Assembly (NCBI GenBank): GCA_963717135.1
Contig: CAVQVN010000009.1
Coordinates: forward strand, 62,001-126,000
Source of the DNA: UBA4744 sp963717135
GTDB lineage: Bacteria > Actinomycetota > Acidimicrobiia > Spongiisociales > UBA4744
Direction of reading: 5' to 3'
DNA: 64,000 nucleotides
Position 1 is the stretch's first letter. Each line of letters opens with the position of its first letter. Of the stretch, positions 8,505 to 16,753 are shown one piece after another. Below the pieces are notes generated by a model that was given only the letters and a program-made list of their open reading frames with translations, did not search any database and was not told the origin of the DNA. The position numbers and the translations under genes are program-made.

Positions 8505-10405
8505 ACACCCACTTGTTCGTTGCGAAATTGGGTTTCGTACAGGCTGGCGTAGAGCCCGCCCCGTGCCATCAACTCAGAGTGATTGCCCGTTTCGAGCACC
8601 CGGCCTTGATCCAGGACCAGGATCACGTCGGCGGCCAGGATGGTGGACAGGCGGTGGGCGATCACCAGCGAGGTCCTTCCTTCCATCACTCGCTCCAGCG
8701 CTTCCTGGATGAGGGCTTCGGAGTGCGAATCGAGATGTGAGGTGGCCTCATCGAGGATGAGAATGCGGGGATCCTTGAGAATCACCCGGGCGATCGCCAC
8801 CCGCTGCTTCTCTCCTCCGGAGAGCCGGTAACCGCGCTCTCCCACCATCGTCCGGTACCCGTCCGGCAGGGCAGCGATCAGATCGTGAATGTTGGCCGCC
8901 CGGGCAGCCGCCTCCAGCTCCGCCGGGGTGGCATCGGGCTTGGCGTAACGGAGGTTGGCGGCGATGGTGTCGTGGAATAGGTACGACTCTTGGGTCACGA
9001 CCCCGATGCTCTCTCCAAGCGTGCCGAGCGACAGATTCTTCACATCGTGGCCGTCGATTCGTACTGCGCCGTCGGTAACGTCGTAGAGGCGGGGCACGAG
9101 GTAGCTGATGGTGGTTTTGCCGGCGCCGCTCGGTCCCACCAGCGCAGCCAGCTGGCCCGGGCGAATGGTGAACGATGCGTTTTCCAAGGCCCACTCGCGA
9201 GTTGACACCTGGGAAACCTCAGGGCCACCCTGGTCGACCGCCCGACCCCAATGCGTCCGCTTCACCTCACTGAGACCCGGCAGGGGCTCGTCGGCGACAT
9301 ATTTGAAGAAGACATGATCGAAGGTCACCTCGCCGGCCAGGTCATCAAGGTGGACCGCATCGTCTTGCTCCTCGATGTCGTGGGGCAGGTCAAGAACTTC
9401 GAACACCCTCTCAAACGACACCATCGAGGTGGCGAATTCCACCCGGGCGTTGGACAGGGCAGTGAGCGGAGCATATAGCTGACCGAGCAGGGCGGAGAAC
9501 ATCACGATGGTGCCAATCGTGAAGGTGCCGTTGATCACCAGGGCGCCGCCGACCCAGAAAACGGCTGCGGTGCCGAGGGCGCTGACTACGCCCAGGGCCG
9601 CGAAGAACCAACGGCCGATAACAGCTCGGCGAACGCCCAGATCACGCACGAGGACGGCTTCGTCGGTGAACCGCTCGGTTTCGTCTTCCGCTCGATTGAA
9701 CAGCTTGACCAGCAAGGCACCGCTGACATTGAAAGTCTCGGTGAGGATCGACGACATGTTGGCGTTGTGTTCCATCTGCTGCTGGGACACCCGTCGCAGG
9801 ATCTTGCCGACCCGGCGAGCCGGGTAGATGAAGAGCGGCAGTGCCGCTACCGCCAGCAGGGTGAGGCGCCACTCGGTCCGCATCATGATCACGAGAATCG
9901 CAGTGACGGTGACGATGTTGGAGGCGATGGTGATGAAAGTGCCGGTGATGGCATTCTGCGCTCCCACCACGTCATTGTTCAATCGTGAAACGAGTTCACC
10001 GGTACGGGTCGATGTGAAGAACCGCAGGGACATGCCCTGCAGGTGGCGATAGAGCTGCCGACGAAGGTCGAAGATGATGCCCTCTCCGGCCCGGGCCGAC
10101 ATCCAGCGCTGCAGAGTTCCGACGATGGTGTTGATGATGGGGACACCCACCATCCCGAGACCAAGAAACGTCAGGAGACGGATGTCTTTTTCCGGGATGG
10201 CCCGGTCTATCAGGTCGCGCATCAAGAGAGGCGGAACGAGCGTCAAGAGCGAAATGACGAGGATCGTGATCAGCACCACTATGAGATCGCCCCGGTAAGG
10301 ACGACCGTACGAGAGAACGCGCCTCAGAAGGTCGCGATCGACCTGTGGGCGATCCTGTTCTTCGTCGTATCGCAGATAGGCGAACCAGTTGCCACCGTGA
10401 AAGAT
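8501..10405 (-). CDS. ABC exporter, fused permease-ATPase half transporter
   Basis: A type-IV ABC exporter half-molecule. The N-terminal half has five to six transmembrane helices, the C-terminal half the ATPase: Walker A GPSGAGKTT, signature LSGGEKQR, Walker B ILILDEATS and H-loop AHRLS. It would export lipids, drugs or peptides, usually as a dimer. The first canonical start is GTG 10279, but translation upstream continues in frame for 42 codons with sequence typical of the family N-terminus (FHGGNWFAYLRYDEE and RRVLSYGRPYRG). Upstream of that lie only an ATC codon (10405), a GGGAGG site (10414-10419) and a stop codon (10430-10432), so initiation at AUC is proposed. Confidence 0.85.
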   Translation of the reverse strand: MFHGGNWFAYLRYDEEQDRPQVDRDLLRRVLSYGRPYRGDLIVVLITILVISLLTLVPPLLMRDLIDRAIPEKDIRLLTFLGLGMVGVPIINTIVGTLQRWMSARAGEGIIFDLRRQLYRHLQGMSLRFFTSTRTGELVSRLNNDVVGAQNAITGTFITIASNIVTVTAILVIMMRTEWRLTLLAVAALPLFIYPARRVGKILRRVSQQQMEHNANMSSILTETFNVSGALLVKLFNRAEDETERFTDEAVLVRDLGVRRAVIGRWFFAALGVVSALGTAAVFWVGGALVINGTFTIGTIVMFSALLGQLYAPLTALSNARVEFATSMVSFERVFEVLDLPHDIEEQDDAVHLDDLAGEVTFDHVFFKYVADEPLPGLSEVKRTHWGRAVDQGGPEVSQVSTREWALENASFTIRPGQLAALVGPSGAGKTTISYLVPRLYDVTDGAVRIDGHDVKNLSLGTLGESIGVVTQESYLFHDTIAANLRYAKPDATPAELEAAARAANIHDLIAALPDGYRTMVGERGYRLSGGEKQRVAIARVILKDPRILILDEATSHLDSHSEALIQEALERVMEGRTSLVIAHRLSTILAADVILVLDQGRVLETGNHSELMARGGLYASLYETQFRNEQVGV

Positions 10406-10431
10406 TGCCGTTTCCTCCCGAGCGAACGCTT

Positions 10432-10437
10432 AGCCTA
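10432..10437 (-). promoter_or_regulatory. -10 box TAGGCT for the ABC exporter operon
   Basis: TAGGCT on the minus strand lies upstream of GGGAGG (10414-10419) and the proposed ATC start at 10405. A transcript starting 6-8 nt after it would contain the ribosome site but would have no canonical start codon before 10279. Confidence 0.4.
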
Positions 10438-10553
10438 TCGCCGGAGCGTCACAACCTCACGAGCGGAATGCCTCAATCGCCTCTTCGTGGTGATTGCGGC
10501 CGGCTTCCGCGCCGCGCCAGCGGACCCGCCGGAGGTTTGGGATACTGGACGAT

Positions 10554-11303
10554 ATGGCCATCCGACTCTTGACCGAGCAATATCCCGATCGTCCCGCCTT
10601 CGATACTGCGATCTCGCACGCTCTTCTGCGACGGGCAGGTGCGGAGGGGATCCCCGAGACCCTCCGACTCCACCAACCCGGATCGATCGTCGCGTTCGGG
10701 CGTCAGGATGTAGTCAGCCCGGGCTACCGTCGGGCAGTCGAAGAGAGTCGATCAGCCGGCTACGAGGCTATCGAACGACTGGCCGGGGGCAGAGCGGCCG
10801 TGTTCCACCCGGGAACGATCGCATTTGCATGGACGATCCCTTCGGCGAACCCTCGCGAAACCATCAAGCCGCGATTCGAAGCGCTGGCCTCCATCTTGTT
10901 GACCGCCTTTCGGGCTCTGGGCGCCGACGCCCGGATCGGCGAAGTACCCGGTGAGTATTGCCCCGGCGCCTACAGCATCAACGTCGCCGGGCAACACAAG
11001 GTGATGGGAGCAGGCCAGCGCATCATCGGCCGGGCGGCTCACGTTGGCGGGGTGATCGTCGTCGACCGGGGCGATCGAATCGCAGACGTCTTGATTCCGG
11101 TGTATCAGGCACTCAACCTCGAGTGGAACCCCACTACCTCTGGAGACCTGGCCGGGGCGGCGCCGGGGGTGACCCGTCACGATGTGATGGCCGCCGTCGT
11201 TGCGGAGTTCGATCGACGCCACGGGCTCGAAGACGGACGGATCGACGACGTCACCTTGTCGATGGCCGCCGAGCTGGAGGCGGCTCACCTATCACCCGGT
11301 TAG
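10554..11303 (+). CDS. Lipoate-protein ligase A / octanoyltransferase family protein
   Basis: A 249-residue BPL/LplA/LipB-fold protein. GSIVAFGRQDVV, RLAGGRAAVFHPGTIAFAW, GEYCPGAYSINVAGQHKVMGAGQR (conserved Lys in KVMG) match the lipoate ligase/LipM-type acyltransferase active site, which attaches lipoyl or octanoyl groups to 2-oxoacid dehydrogenases and glycine cleavage H protein. The Cys in GEYCPG may be the acyl-thioester cysteine of LipM-type enzymes, so octanoyltransferase is possible. ATG 10554 is 7 nt after GATACT, supporting a leaderless start. Confidence 0.8.
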   Translation: MAIRLLTEQYPDRPAFDTAISHALLRRAGAEGIPETLRLHQPGSIVAFGRQDVVSPGYRRAVEESRSAGYEAIERLAGGRAAVFHPGTIAFAWTIPSANPRETIKPRFEALASILLTAFRALGADARIGEVPGEYCPGAYSINVAGQHKVMGAGQRIIGRAAHVGGVIVVDRGDRIADVLIPVYQALNLEWNPTTSGDLAGAAPGVTRHDVMAAVVAEFDRRHGLEDGRIDDVTLSMAAELEAAHLSPG

Positions 11304-11316
11304 ATCCTGCCGGATG

Positions 11317-12216
11317 TCATTTCTCAACGAGGCTGGTGAACTCGAAGAAGATCTTGGTCCCGAATCCGTCCTTGGCCTTCACCTCGAATGTCTTGCCGTA
11401 GAGGGCCGTCTCGAAGAAGACCTTGACATACCACTCGCCGTTGCCGGCCACCGTGGTGGACCCTGAGCCGTAGGCGGAAATCACCTCGATTGTCGTGCCG
11501 GGTTTGGCGGTACCGTAGTACTCGTCGTATGGGGGACTCTCGGCACAAGAGCCCCATGTGTTGTGAGCAGTGAATTCGGTGGCAGGTGGCTCCGATTTGG
11601 GTGGCGCCGGAGGGTCGTAGGTCACGGAAACGGCGGCTTCCGTTACGTTGCCGGCCGCGTCGGTCGAAGTGAAGGATGCCAGGTTGCCGCCCGGGTTCAG
11701 CAACAGAACGATCGACCAGTGGCCGTCGGCCGCAACTTTGGCAAGGTAAGGTCCGGCCGCCACCACGGCCCCCGGTTCCGTCGTCCCTTCGAACTGCAGC
11801 GACTTTTCGGTCACCTTGGCACCATTCTCCGGATACGTGATCACCAGGTCGGGAGCAACATCGTCAACGACGACCCTGGTCGATGGGAGCTCCGGGGGGA
11901 GAGTCGACGGCCGTGCGATGGTGGTGGTAGTCGTGGGTTTCTCCGTTGTCGTGGTCGTTTCTCCAGTGGTGACGGTATTGATCGGGAACGTGTCGTTGGT
12001 AGTTGATGGGTCGGGCGAGAAGAGGTCCACCTGGGCGACGGTGAGCCCGACCAGCAGGATCACCGCCGCAAATGCTCCGGCGAAGGAGAGCAACCTGGAC
12101 TGACGTCCGGGGCGCCGGGCTCCCGGTACGCCTTGCTCCATCAGCAACAGGGGCGATTCGTTGACCTTGTCCTTGAGGTTCTGGGCGGCCCGGCGGCCGC
12201 GATCGTCGAGGGTCAT
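11317..12216 (-). CDS. Single-pass membrane protein partner of the ECF sigma factor (putative anti-sigma or sensor)
   Basis: 299 residues: a basic cytoplasmic segment (1-41), one transmembrane helix (~42-62), a Thr-rich linker (~84-100), an Ig-like domain (~118-201, from PDLVITYPENG to TDAAGNVTEAAVSVTYD) and a C-terminal domain (~213-297) with YYGTAKPGTTIEVISAYGS and GNGEWYVKVFF. It overlaps the sigma gene by 4 bp, the place where anti-sigma factors are normally found, but the cytoplasmic part lacks a zinc anti-sigma motif. The two extracellular domains recur in the secreted protein at 23860-25185. Role as anti-sigma/sensor is inferred from context. Confidence 0.7.
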   Translation of the reverse strand: MTLDDRGRRAAQNLKDKVNESPLLLMEQGVPGARRPGRQSRLLSFAGAFAAVILLVGLTVAQVDLFSPDPSTTNDTFPINTVTTGETTTTTEKPTTTTTIARPSTLPPELPSTRVVVDDVAPDLVITYPENGAKVTEKSLQFEGTTEPGAVVAAGPYLAKVAADGHWSIVLLLNPGGNLASFTSTDAAGNVTEAAVSVTYDPPAPPKSEPPATEFTAHNTWGSCAESPPYDEYYGTAKPGTTIEVISAYGSGSTTVAGNGEWYVKVFFETALYGKTFEVKAKDGFGTKIFFEFTSLVEK

Positions 12217-12746
12217 GGGCTTTCCCCCAGGGTGGTGCCGAGTCGTTCGGCAAGCCGCAAACGCCCTTTGTGCAAGTGAACCTTGGCCGTCGATGGTGAA
12301 CAGTCGAGGATGTCCGCAACCTCGGCCACGGGTCGGTCTTCCAGATAGTGGAGGGCAATAGCCTGGGCTTGGCGTTTGGGGAGGGCACGAACTTCAGCCC
12401 AGAACTCGTCGTCCTCGGTGTCCAGGGCGGGAAGGGCTTCCTGGCGGCGAACCGCTATCCGGGCCATTGCCCGGGCTTCGGAGGCTCGTTTTCGGTAGAG
12501 CGACACCGCCATGTTGGCTACCACCCTCCTCACCCACGCCGCAGGTGACTCGTACTCGCCGATCCGGTCCCACTTCTTGTGAGCCGCGATGAACGCCTCC
12601 TGAGCGAGATCCTCGGCGGCCCACCGGCTCCCGGAGAGGGCATAGGCAAGACCGACGACCGACCGGAATTCGCGCTGGTAGAAGGTCTCGAAACGCTCGG
12701 GGAGCGTAACGATCCCGTGCTCTGCTGCTTGCATCCAGCTCTCCAT
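12213..12746 (-). CDS. ECF-type RNA polymerase sigma factor
   Basis: A 177-residue ECF (group 4) sigma factor. Region 2 is FYQREFRSVVGLAYALSGSRWAAEDLAQEAFIAAHKKW with AAWVRRVVANMAVSLYR (residues ~22-85); region 4 is the ALPKRQAQAIALHYLEDRPVAEVADILDCSPSTAKVHLHKGR stretch (residues ~121-162) that binds -35 DNA. It heads a two-gene operon with the membrane protein. A promoter shared with the distant gene at 23860 lies 37 bp upstream, which suggests autoregulation. It most resembles the SigE/SigM-like actinobacterial groups, not further assigned. Confidence 0.92.
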   Translation of the reverse strand: MESWMQAAEHGIVTLPERFETFYQREFRSVVGLAYALSGSRWAAEDLAQEAFIAAHKKWDRIGEYESPAAWVRRVVANMAVSLYRKRASEARAMARIAVRRQEALPALDTEDDEFWAEVRALPKRQAQAIALHYLEDRPVAEVADILDCSPSTAKVHLHKGRLRLAERLGTTLGESP

Positions 12747-12782
12747 GCGGCCCTACGGGCGTTCCCAGCCATCTCGCCTAGT

Positions 12783-12811
12783 TACTCGTATCGGCGGGCC
12801 TCGAGGTTTAC
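12783..12811 (-). promoter_or_regulatory. ECF-type promoter GTAAACCT-N13-TACGAGTA of the sigma operon
   Basis: On the minus strand GTAAACCT (12811-12804) is followed by exactly 13 nt and TACGAGTA (12790-12783), continuing ACTA. The same two boxes with the same spacing precede the gene at 23860. The -10 end is 36 nt from the sigma ATG. Confidence 0.75.
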
Positions 12812-12860
12812 CTGAGCTGTCGTGTTGGAAGGTTCTGCAGTTGCTCGATAGCCTGAAGGA

Positions 12861-14057
12861 ATGAAGTCAATGTCGCGGATCCTGGTAGTCAACGGACCGA
12901 ACCTCAATCTGCTCGGCACCCGCCAACCGGACATTTATGGATCGGCGACTCTCCGCGATGTGGAAGACGCCTGCCGGGCCTGGGGCGCATCCTTGAACAC
13001 TACGGTGGATACGTTCCAGTCGAATCACGAAGGCAGCATCATCGATCGTCTCCACCAGGCGCGCGGGGAAGCGGATGGGATCATCATCAACCCTGGTGCC
13101 TTCACGCACTATTCGTACGCCATCCACGACGCCCTCGAGGCGGTGGAGCTCCCCACGGTCGAGATCCACATATCCGACATCACCCGCCGCGAAGCCTGGC
13201 GGCAACAATCGGTCATCGCCCCGGCCTGTCTTGCCACGATCTACGGGCGGGGTACCGACGGGTACCGGGATGCTCTCCGCCACCTGGTGTACCGGGCGGC
13301 CCGGCCGCCGTTCACCCTTTCCTATGGTTCTCATCCTCACCAGATCGCCGACTTGCGGATTCCCGATGGCCCGGGACCACATCCGACGGCCGTTTTGATC
13401 CATGGCGGATTCTGGCGGCCGGTCTGGCAGCGAGACCTGATGGACGGGATTGCCTCCGACCTTACCGGCCGGGGCATCGCCACCTGGAACATCGAGTACC
13501 GGCGCGAGCCGGGAGGGTGGCGAGAAGCGCTCTTCGATGTTGCGGCCGCCCTCGACCACCTGCCCGACTTGGCGACGGAATACGAGCTCGACCTCGCTCG
13601 CCTGGTGGTGGCCGGTCATTCGGCGGGCGGACACCTGGCGCTGTGGGGGTCGGGCCGATCCCGGCTTGCCCACGACTCCCCGTGGGGTTCGCCGGCGGTC
13701 ACGCCAGTTCTGGCAGTGGCGTTGGCCGGGGTGACCGACCTGGAACGGGCTGCCGGCGACGATCTAGGTGGGGGCGCGGTCGTGGAGTTTTTTGGCCCCG
13801 CCATCGAGGCCACCGCCTCGCCGAGTTTCCTTCTCCCCCTGGAAGTACCGCAATTGATCGTGCACGGGTCGGTCGACGATCGGGTGCCGGTCGGCCATAG
13901 CCGCACCTACGTTGATCAAGCCCGGGCGGCCGGAGATTCCGTTGTCTTCGTCGAATTGGACGGGGCGAACCATTCGGTGCTCATCGACGAGCAGTCGGCC
14001 GCTTGGGATGAGATCGCCACTCTCATCCACGATCAGTTGAGGAATGCCCCATCGTGA
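12861..14057 (+). CDS. aroQ: Fusion of type II 3-dehydroquinate dehydratase (AroQ) with an alpha/beta hydrolase
   Basis: A 398-residue two-domain protein. Residues ~5-147 are a complete class II dehydroquinase (third step of the shikimate pathway): NGPNLNLLGTRQPDIYG, the SNHEGSIIDRLH helix, NPGAFTHYSYAIHDAL and VEIHISD carry the family residues including the catalytic Tyr and His. Residues ~155-398 form an alpha/beta hydrolase: oxyanion motif HGGFW, nucleophile GHSAGG, acid HGSVDD and GANHSVL with the catalytic His. The two parts are in one open frame without a break. The start at 12861 follows TAGCCT-N6. What links the activities is unknown. Confidence 0.88.
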   Translation: MKSMSRILVVNGPNLNLLGTRQPDIYGSATLRDVEDACRAWGASLNTTVDTFQSNHEGSIIDRLHQARGEADGIIINPGAFTHYSYAIHDALEAVELPTVEIHISDITRREAWRQQSVIAPACLATIYGRGTDGYRDALRHLVYRAARPPFTLSYGSHPHQIADLRIPDGPGPHPTAVLIHGGFWRPVWQRDLMDGIASDLTGRGIATWNIEYRREPGGWREALFDVAAALDHLPDLATEYELDLARLVVAGHSAGGHLALWGSGRSRLAHDSPWGSPAVTPVLAVALAGVTDLERAAGDDLGGGAVVEFFGPAIEATASPSFLLPLEVPQLIVHGSVDDRVPVGHSRTYVDQARAAGDSVVFVELDGANHSVLIDEQSAAWDEIATLIHDQLRNAPS

Positions 14058-14680
14058 ACTGGATCTTCGTGGCGATAACCGCCCTTGGATTGGCCGGCAC
14101 CCTGATCGGTGAACAGCGGGGCCGACCCCTCCGGTTCTTCGCCAAGCCGATCGCCTCGACCGGCTTCATCGGTTTGGCCCTGACTCTCGGCGCAACCGAA
14201 ACTCGCTACGGCTGGTGGATTCTGATCGCTTTGGTCTTCGGGTGGATCGGCGACGTGGCGCTGATGGGCACCACCCGGACCTGGTTCCTGACCGGTCTGA
14301 CTGCCTTTCTGATCGGCCATCTGGCCTACGTGATCGCCTTCTGGGTGGCAGGTTTGGCGCTGGTGCCGACGACTCTGGCGGCGGCCGGGACGGCCGTTAT
14401 CGCCTGGCTGATCTTCAGATGGCTGCGCCCCCACCTTCCTCCCGAAATGGTCGGGCCGGTCGCCACCTACGTGCTGATCATTTCGGCCATGGTGGCCACC
14501 GCGGTGGGAGCTACGTCCGCGGGTGCTCCCGGGCTGGTTGTTGTCGGGGCGATTGCCTTTTTCGTTTCTGACCTGGCCGTCGCCCGAGACCGATTCGTCG
14601 CGCCGGGCTTCGGCAATCGGGTGTGGGGATTGCCGCTGTACTACCTCGGCCAGATACTGCTTGCCTGGTCGGTCGCCTAG
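14054..14680 (+). CDS. YhhN / TMEM86 family membrane protein (lysoplasmalogenase-like)
   Basis: A 208-residue protein with about seven to eight hydrophobic helices. KPIASTGFIGLAL and VFGWIGDVALM (conserved GD) near the middle and the late SDLAVARDRF followed by PLYYLGQILLAWS are typical of the YhhN family, whose vertebrate member hydrolyses lysoplasmalogen vinyl ethers. Bacterial function is less certain. It starts with GTG overlapping the stop of the AroQ-hydrolase gene (GTGA), so is translationally coupled to it. Confidence 0.83.
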   Translation: MNWIFVAITALGLAGTLIGEQRGRPLRFFAKPIASTGFIGLALTLGATETRYGWWILIALVFGWIGDVALMGTTRTWFLTGLTAFLIGHLAYVIAFWVAGLALVPTTLAAAGTAVIAWLIFRWLRPHLPPEMVGPVATYVLIISAMVATAVGATSAGAPGLVVVGAIAFFVSDLAVARDRFVAPGFGNRVWGLPLYYLGQILLAWSVA

Positions 14681-14745
14681 AGGTCTGTCGTTGAAATGGT
14701 GCGCAGCCATTGCCGCGCCGGGCCACCAGAGACCCGGTCGGCCGA

Positions 14746-15249
14746 TTATTCGGTTCCGGGAACCCGGGTTCCCAGTTCGCGATCGAGAAGGAGAAGCGCG
14801 GCGCCGTTGTCGCCGGCCATGGCGATCTGCTCGATCAACTGCGACACGGTCGACTCTTCTTCCACTTGCTCGTCGATGAACCAGTGAAGGAGGGGCAGGC
14901 TCTCATAGTCCTTCGCGTCGGTCGCCTGTGAGTACAAGTCGTGGATGGATCTGGTGACCTTCTGCTCGTGGGCAAGCGAAGCCTCGAAGACCGACAACGG
15001 GGACGTGTAGTCGGCCGAGGGCGAGGGAATGGAACGCAACTCAACCTGATTGCCGCGGTCGAGCACGAAATCGAAGAACTTCATCGCATGAATCCGTTCC
15101 TCCTCGGCTTGCTGGCGCATCCAATTGGCGAAGCCGGACAGGTTGGCGTCCTCGAAAAACGCCGCCATTTGCAGGTATGCGTAGGAGGAAGCGAATTCGA
15201 GAGTTATCTGGTCGTTGTAGGCGTCCTGGAGATCGGCGCTCATCGCCAT
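14746..15249 (-). CDS. ftnA: Bacterial ferritin (non-haem)
   Basis: A 167-residue ferritin. The four-helix bundle and ferroxidase ligands are visible: LEFASSYAYLQMA (Glu in helix A), QQAEEERIHAMKFFDFV (ExxH in helix B), the FEASLAHEQKV helix C glutamate and HWFIDEQVEEESTV (helix D Gln/Glu). It stores iron as a 24-mer ferrihydrite cage and protects against Fenton chemistry. It is convergent with the YhhN gene and is apparently monocistronic. Confidence 0.93.
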   Translation of the reverse strand: MAMSADLQDAYNDQITLEFASSYAYLQMAAFFEDANLSGFANWMRQQAEEERIHAMKFFDFVLDRGNQVELRSIPSPSADYTSPLSVFEASLAHEQKVTRSIHDLYSQATDAKDYESLPLLHWFIDEQVEEESTVSQLIEQIAMAGDNGAALLLLDRELGTRVPGTE

Positions 15250-15343
15250 GACAGTTCCTTTCGTCTTTTCTTCACCGGTATCCTAATCCGGCCCGGTAGG
15301 GGCCCATTGGGGTGCCCACGATCCTCGACCTCGTGGATGAGTT

Positions 15344-15853
15344 GTGAACTTCGTCAACGTCTATCGCCGCTGGCTATCGCGGATAGCCATGAGCCACTTC
15401 TCGCGGTTCTGGCTCGGCCCAAAAGTCATCAGCCGCGTCGATCGGCTGCTGTACAAACCAACGCACGGCGGGTTGCTCTCACTCGGGTCCCGGGCTTATC
15501 CGACATTGCTGCTGACCACGACCGGTCGAAAAACCGGACGTCCCCATACGGTTCCCTTGTTCTACCTGCCGGGCGATCAAGGGCTGCTGGTGGTCGCCTC
15601 CAATTACGGCCGACCGCAACACCCAGGATGGTCGGCGAATCTTCTGTCGCAACCGCTGGCTCGCGTCCAGGTGGATCACCGGTCGTGGGACGTACGAGCG
15701 CGGCTGCTGGCCCCCGAGGACAAAGCCGCCGTCTGGCCGGAACTGCTGGACCTCTTCGACGGATGGCAGCAGTATGAGGAGGAGACGGAACGGTCGATCC
15801 GCGTCTTCTCGCTCAACCCCATTGAGAGGCCTACCAGTGTTTCCCAGATTTGA
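15344..15853 (+). CDS. DDN/DUF385-like nitroreductase family protein (F420-dependent type)
   Basis: A 169-residue split-barrel protein of the deazaflavin (F420)-dependent nitroreductase family. SRAYPTLLLTTTGRKTGRPHTVPLFYLPGDQGLLVVASNYGRPQHPGWSANLL (spanning residues ~46-100) is the F420-phosphate binding region and matches DDN-type proteins of mycobacteria; the ligand motif TGRKTGRPR is almost complete. Actinobacterial members reduce quinones or nitro compounds with F420H2. A GTG at 15344 is used; a shorter start is possible. The LLM oxidoreductase at 25262 is another possible F420 enzyme in this window. Confidence 0.85.
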   Translation: MNFVNVYRRWLSRIAMSHFSRFWLGPKVISRVDRLLYKPTHGGLLSLGSRAYPTLLLTTTGRKTGRPHTVPLFYLPGDQGLLVVASNYGRPQHPGWSANLLSQPLARVQVDHRSWDVRARLLAPEDKAAVWPELLDLFDGWQQYEEETERSIRVFSLNPIERPTSVSQI

Positions 15854-15940
15854 GCTTGGGATGATGCTCAAAGACCGGTAGCCTTCAACAACGCCGCCGG
15901 GTGCTGGGCCCGGGGCGCAATCGAAAGCGGAGTGGCCCAC

Positions 15941-16750
15941 ATGCGTAGCGTGCGGTCGACCCTGGTTGCACTAGGGACCCTCACCATCTTCTTGACCTTC
16001 GTCGGTTTCGCCACGTTCTCGCCGGACGGCACTGAGTCGCGCCCGGAAACATCCGCCGACCCGACCCTCACCATCATGGCCGCCGATGCCGGTGTGACCA
16101 CCGGACGGGTTACCGCATTTGTGTTTGCCAACCAGCTACAGGGTCAGATCGAACCGGAAACTCAAACGGAGCTCACAACCGCTCTCCTGGTCGATCGGGG
16201 CCGTCGGCCGCTCTCCGTGCCCTCCACCCAGCCACCACCGGCGACCACCACCACCACCCGGCCGCCGGCGACGACCACCACCACCGCTCGGGCGACTACC
16301 ACGACTACCACTCCGCCGACCACCACCACTCCGCCGACCACCACCACTCCGCCGACCACCACCACCACCACTCCGCCGACCACCACCACCACCACTCCGC
16401 CGACCACGACCACCACTCCCCCGCCCTCCGGTGGCCGGTTGAGCGAAAGCGAGATGCGGGCGCTGGCATCCCAATACTTCCCCGCAGAGGAAGTCGACAA
16501 GGCCGTGCTGGTTGCCCGGTGTGAGTCCGGCTACGACCCCTCCGCGTACAACCCGGCCGGGCCGTATGGAGGCTTGTATCAGCACTCCCTGGCCCACTGG
16601 GATGCCCGGGCGGTGTCGGCCGGTTGGGCAGGGGCCAGCATCTACGACCCGGTCGCCAATACCGCGGTCGCCGCCTGGCTTTTCGATCGGGGGGGTTGGG
16701 GCCACTGGCCTTGGTGCTCCGCGTGGGCCGACGCTCAACTGGGTGGATGA
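15941..16750 (+). CDS. Secreted transglycosylase-like protein with Thr/Pro linker
   Basis: About 269 residues: an N-terminal signal/anchor helix (residues ~7-25), a segment of unknown structure, a long Thr/Pro-rich linker (residues ~96-165; TTTTTPP blocks) and a C-terminal lysozyme-like domain. The latter has ARCESGYDPSAYNPAGPYGGLYQHS, where CES carries the putative catalytic Glu, and VAAWLFDRGGWGHWPW. Such domains cleave peptidoglycan and resemble resuscitation-promoting or soluble lytic transglycosylases. GGAG at 15929-15932 supports ATG 15941. The linker is encoded by a GC-rich microsatellite of repeated ACC ACC ACT CCG CCG units. Confidence 0.78.
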   Translation: MRSVRSTLVALGTLTIFLTFVGFATFSPDGTESRPETSADPTLTIMAADAGVTTGRVTAFVFANQLQGQIEPETQTELTTALLVDRGRRPLSVPSTQPPPATTTTTRPPATTTTTARATTTTTTPPTTTTPPTTTTPPTTTTTTPPTTTTTTPPTTTTTPPPSGGRLSESEMRALASQYFPAEEVDKAVLVARCESGYDPSAYNPAGPYGGLYQHSLAHWDARAVSAGWAGASIYDPVANTAVAAWLFDRGGWGHWPWCSAWADAQLGG

Positions 16751-16753
16751 AGC

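Noticed and set aside
16220..16440. Repeated ACC/CCG units as a possible CRISPR or mobile repeat
   Set aside because: They encode the Thr/Pro linker of the secreted transglycosylase in frame; a coding microsatellite explains them.
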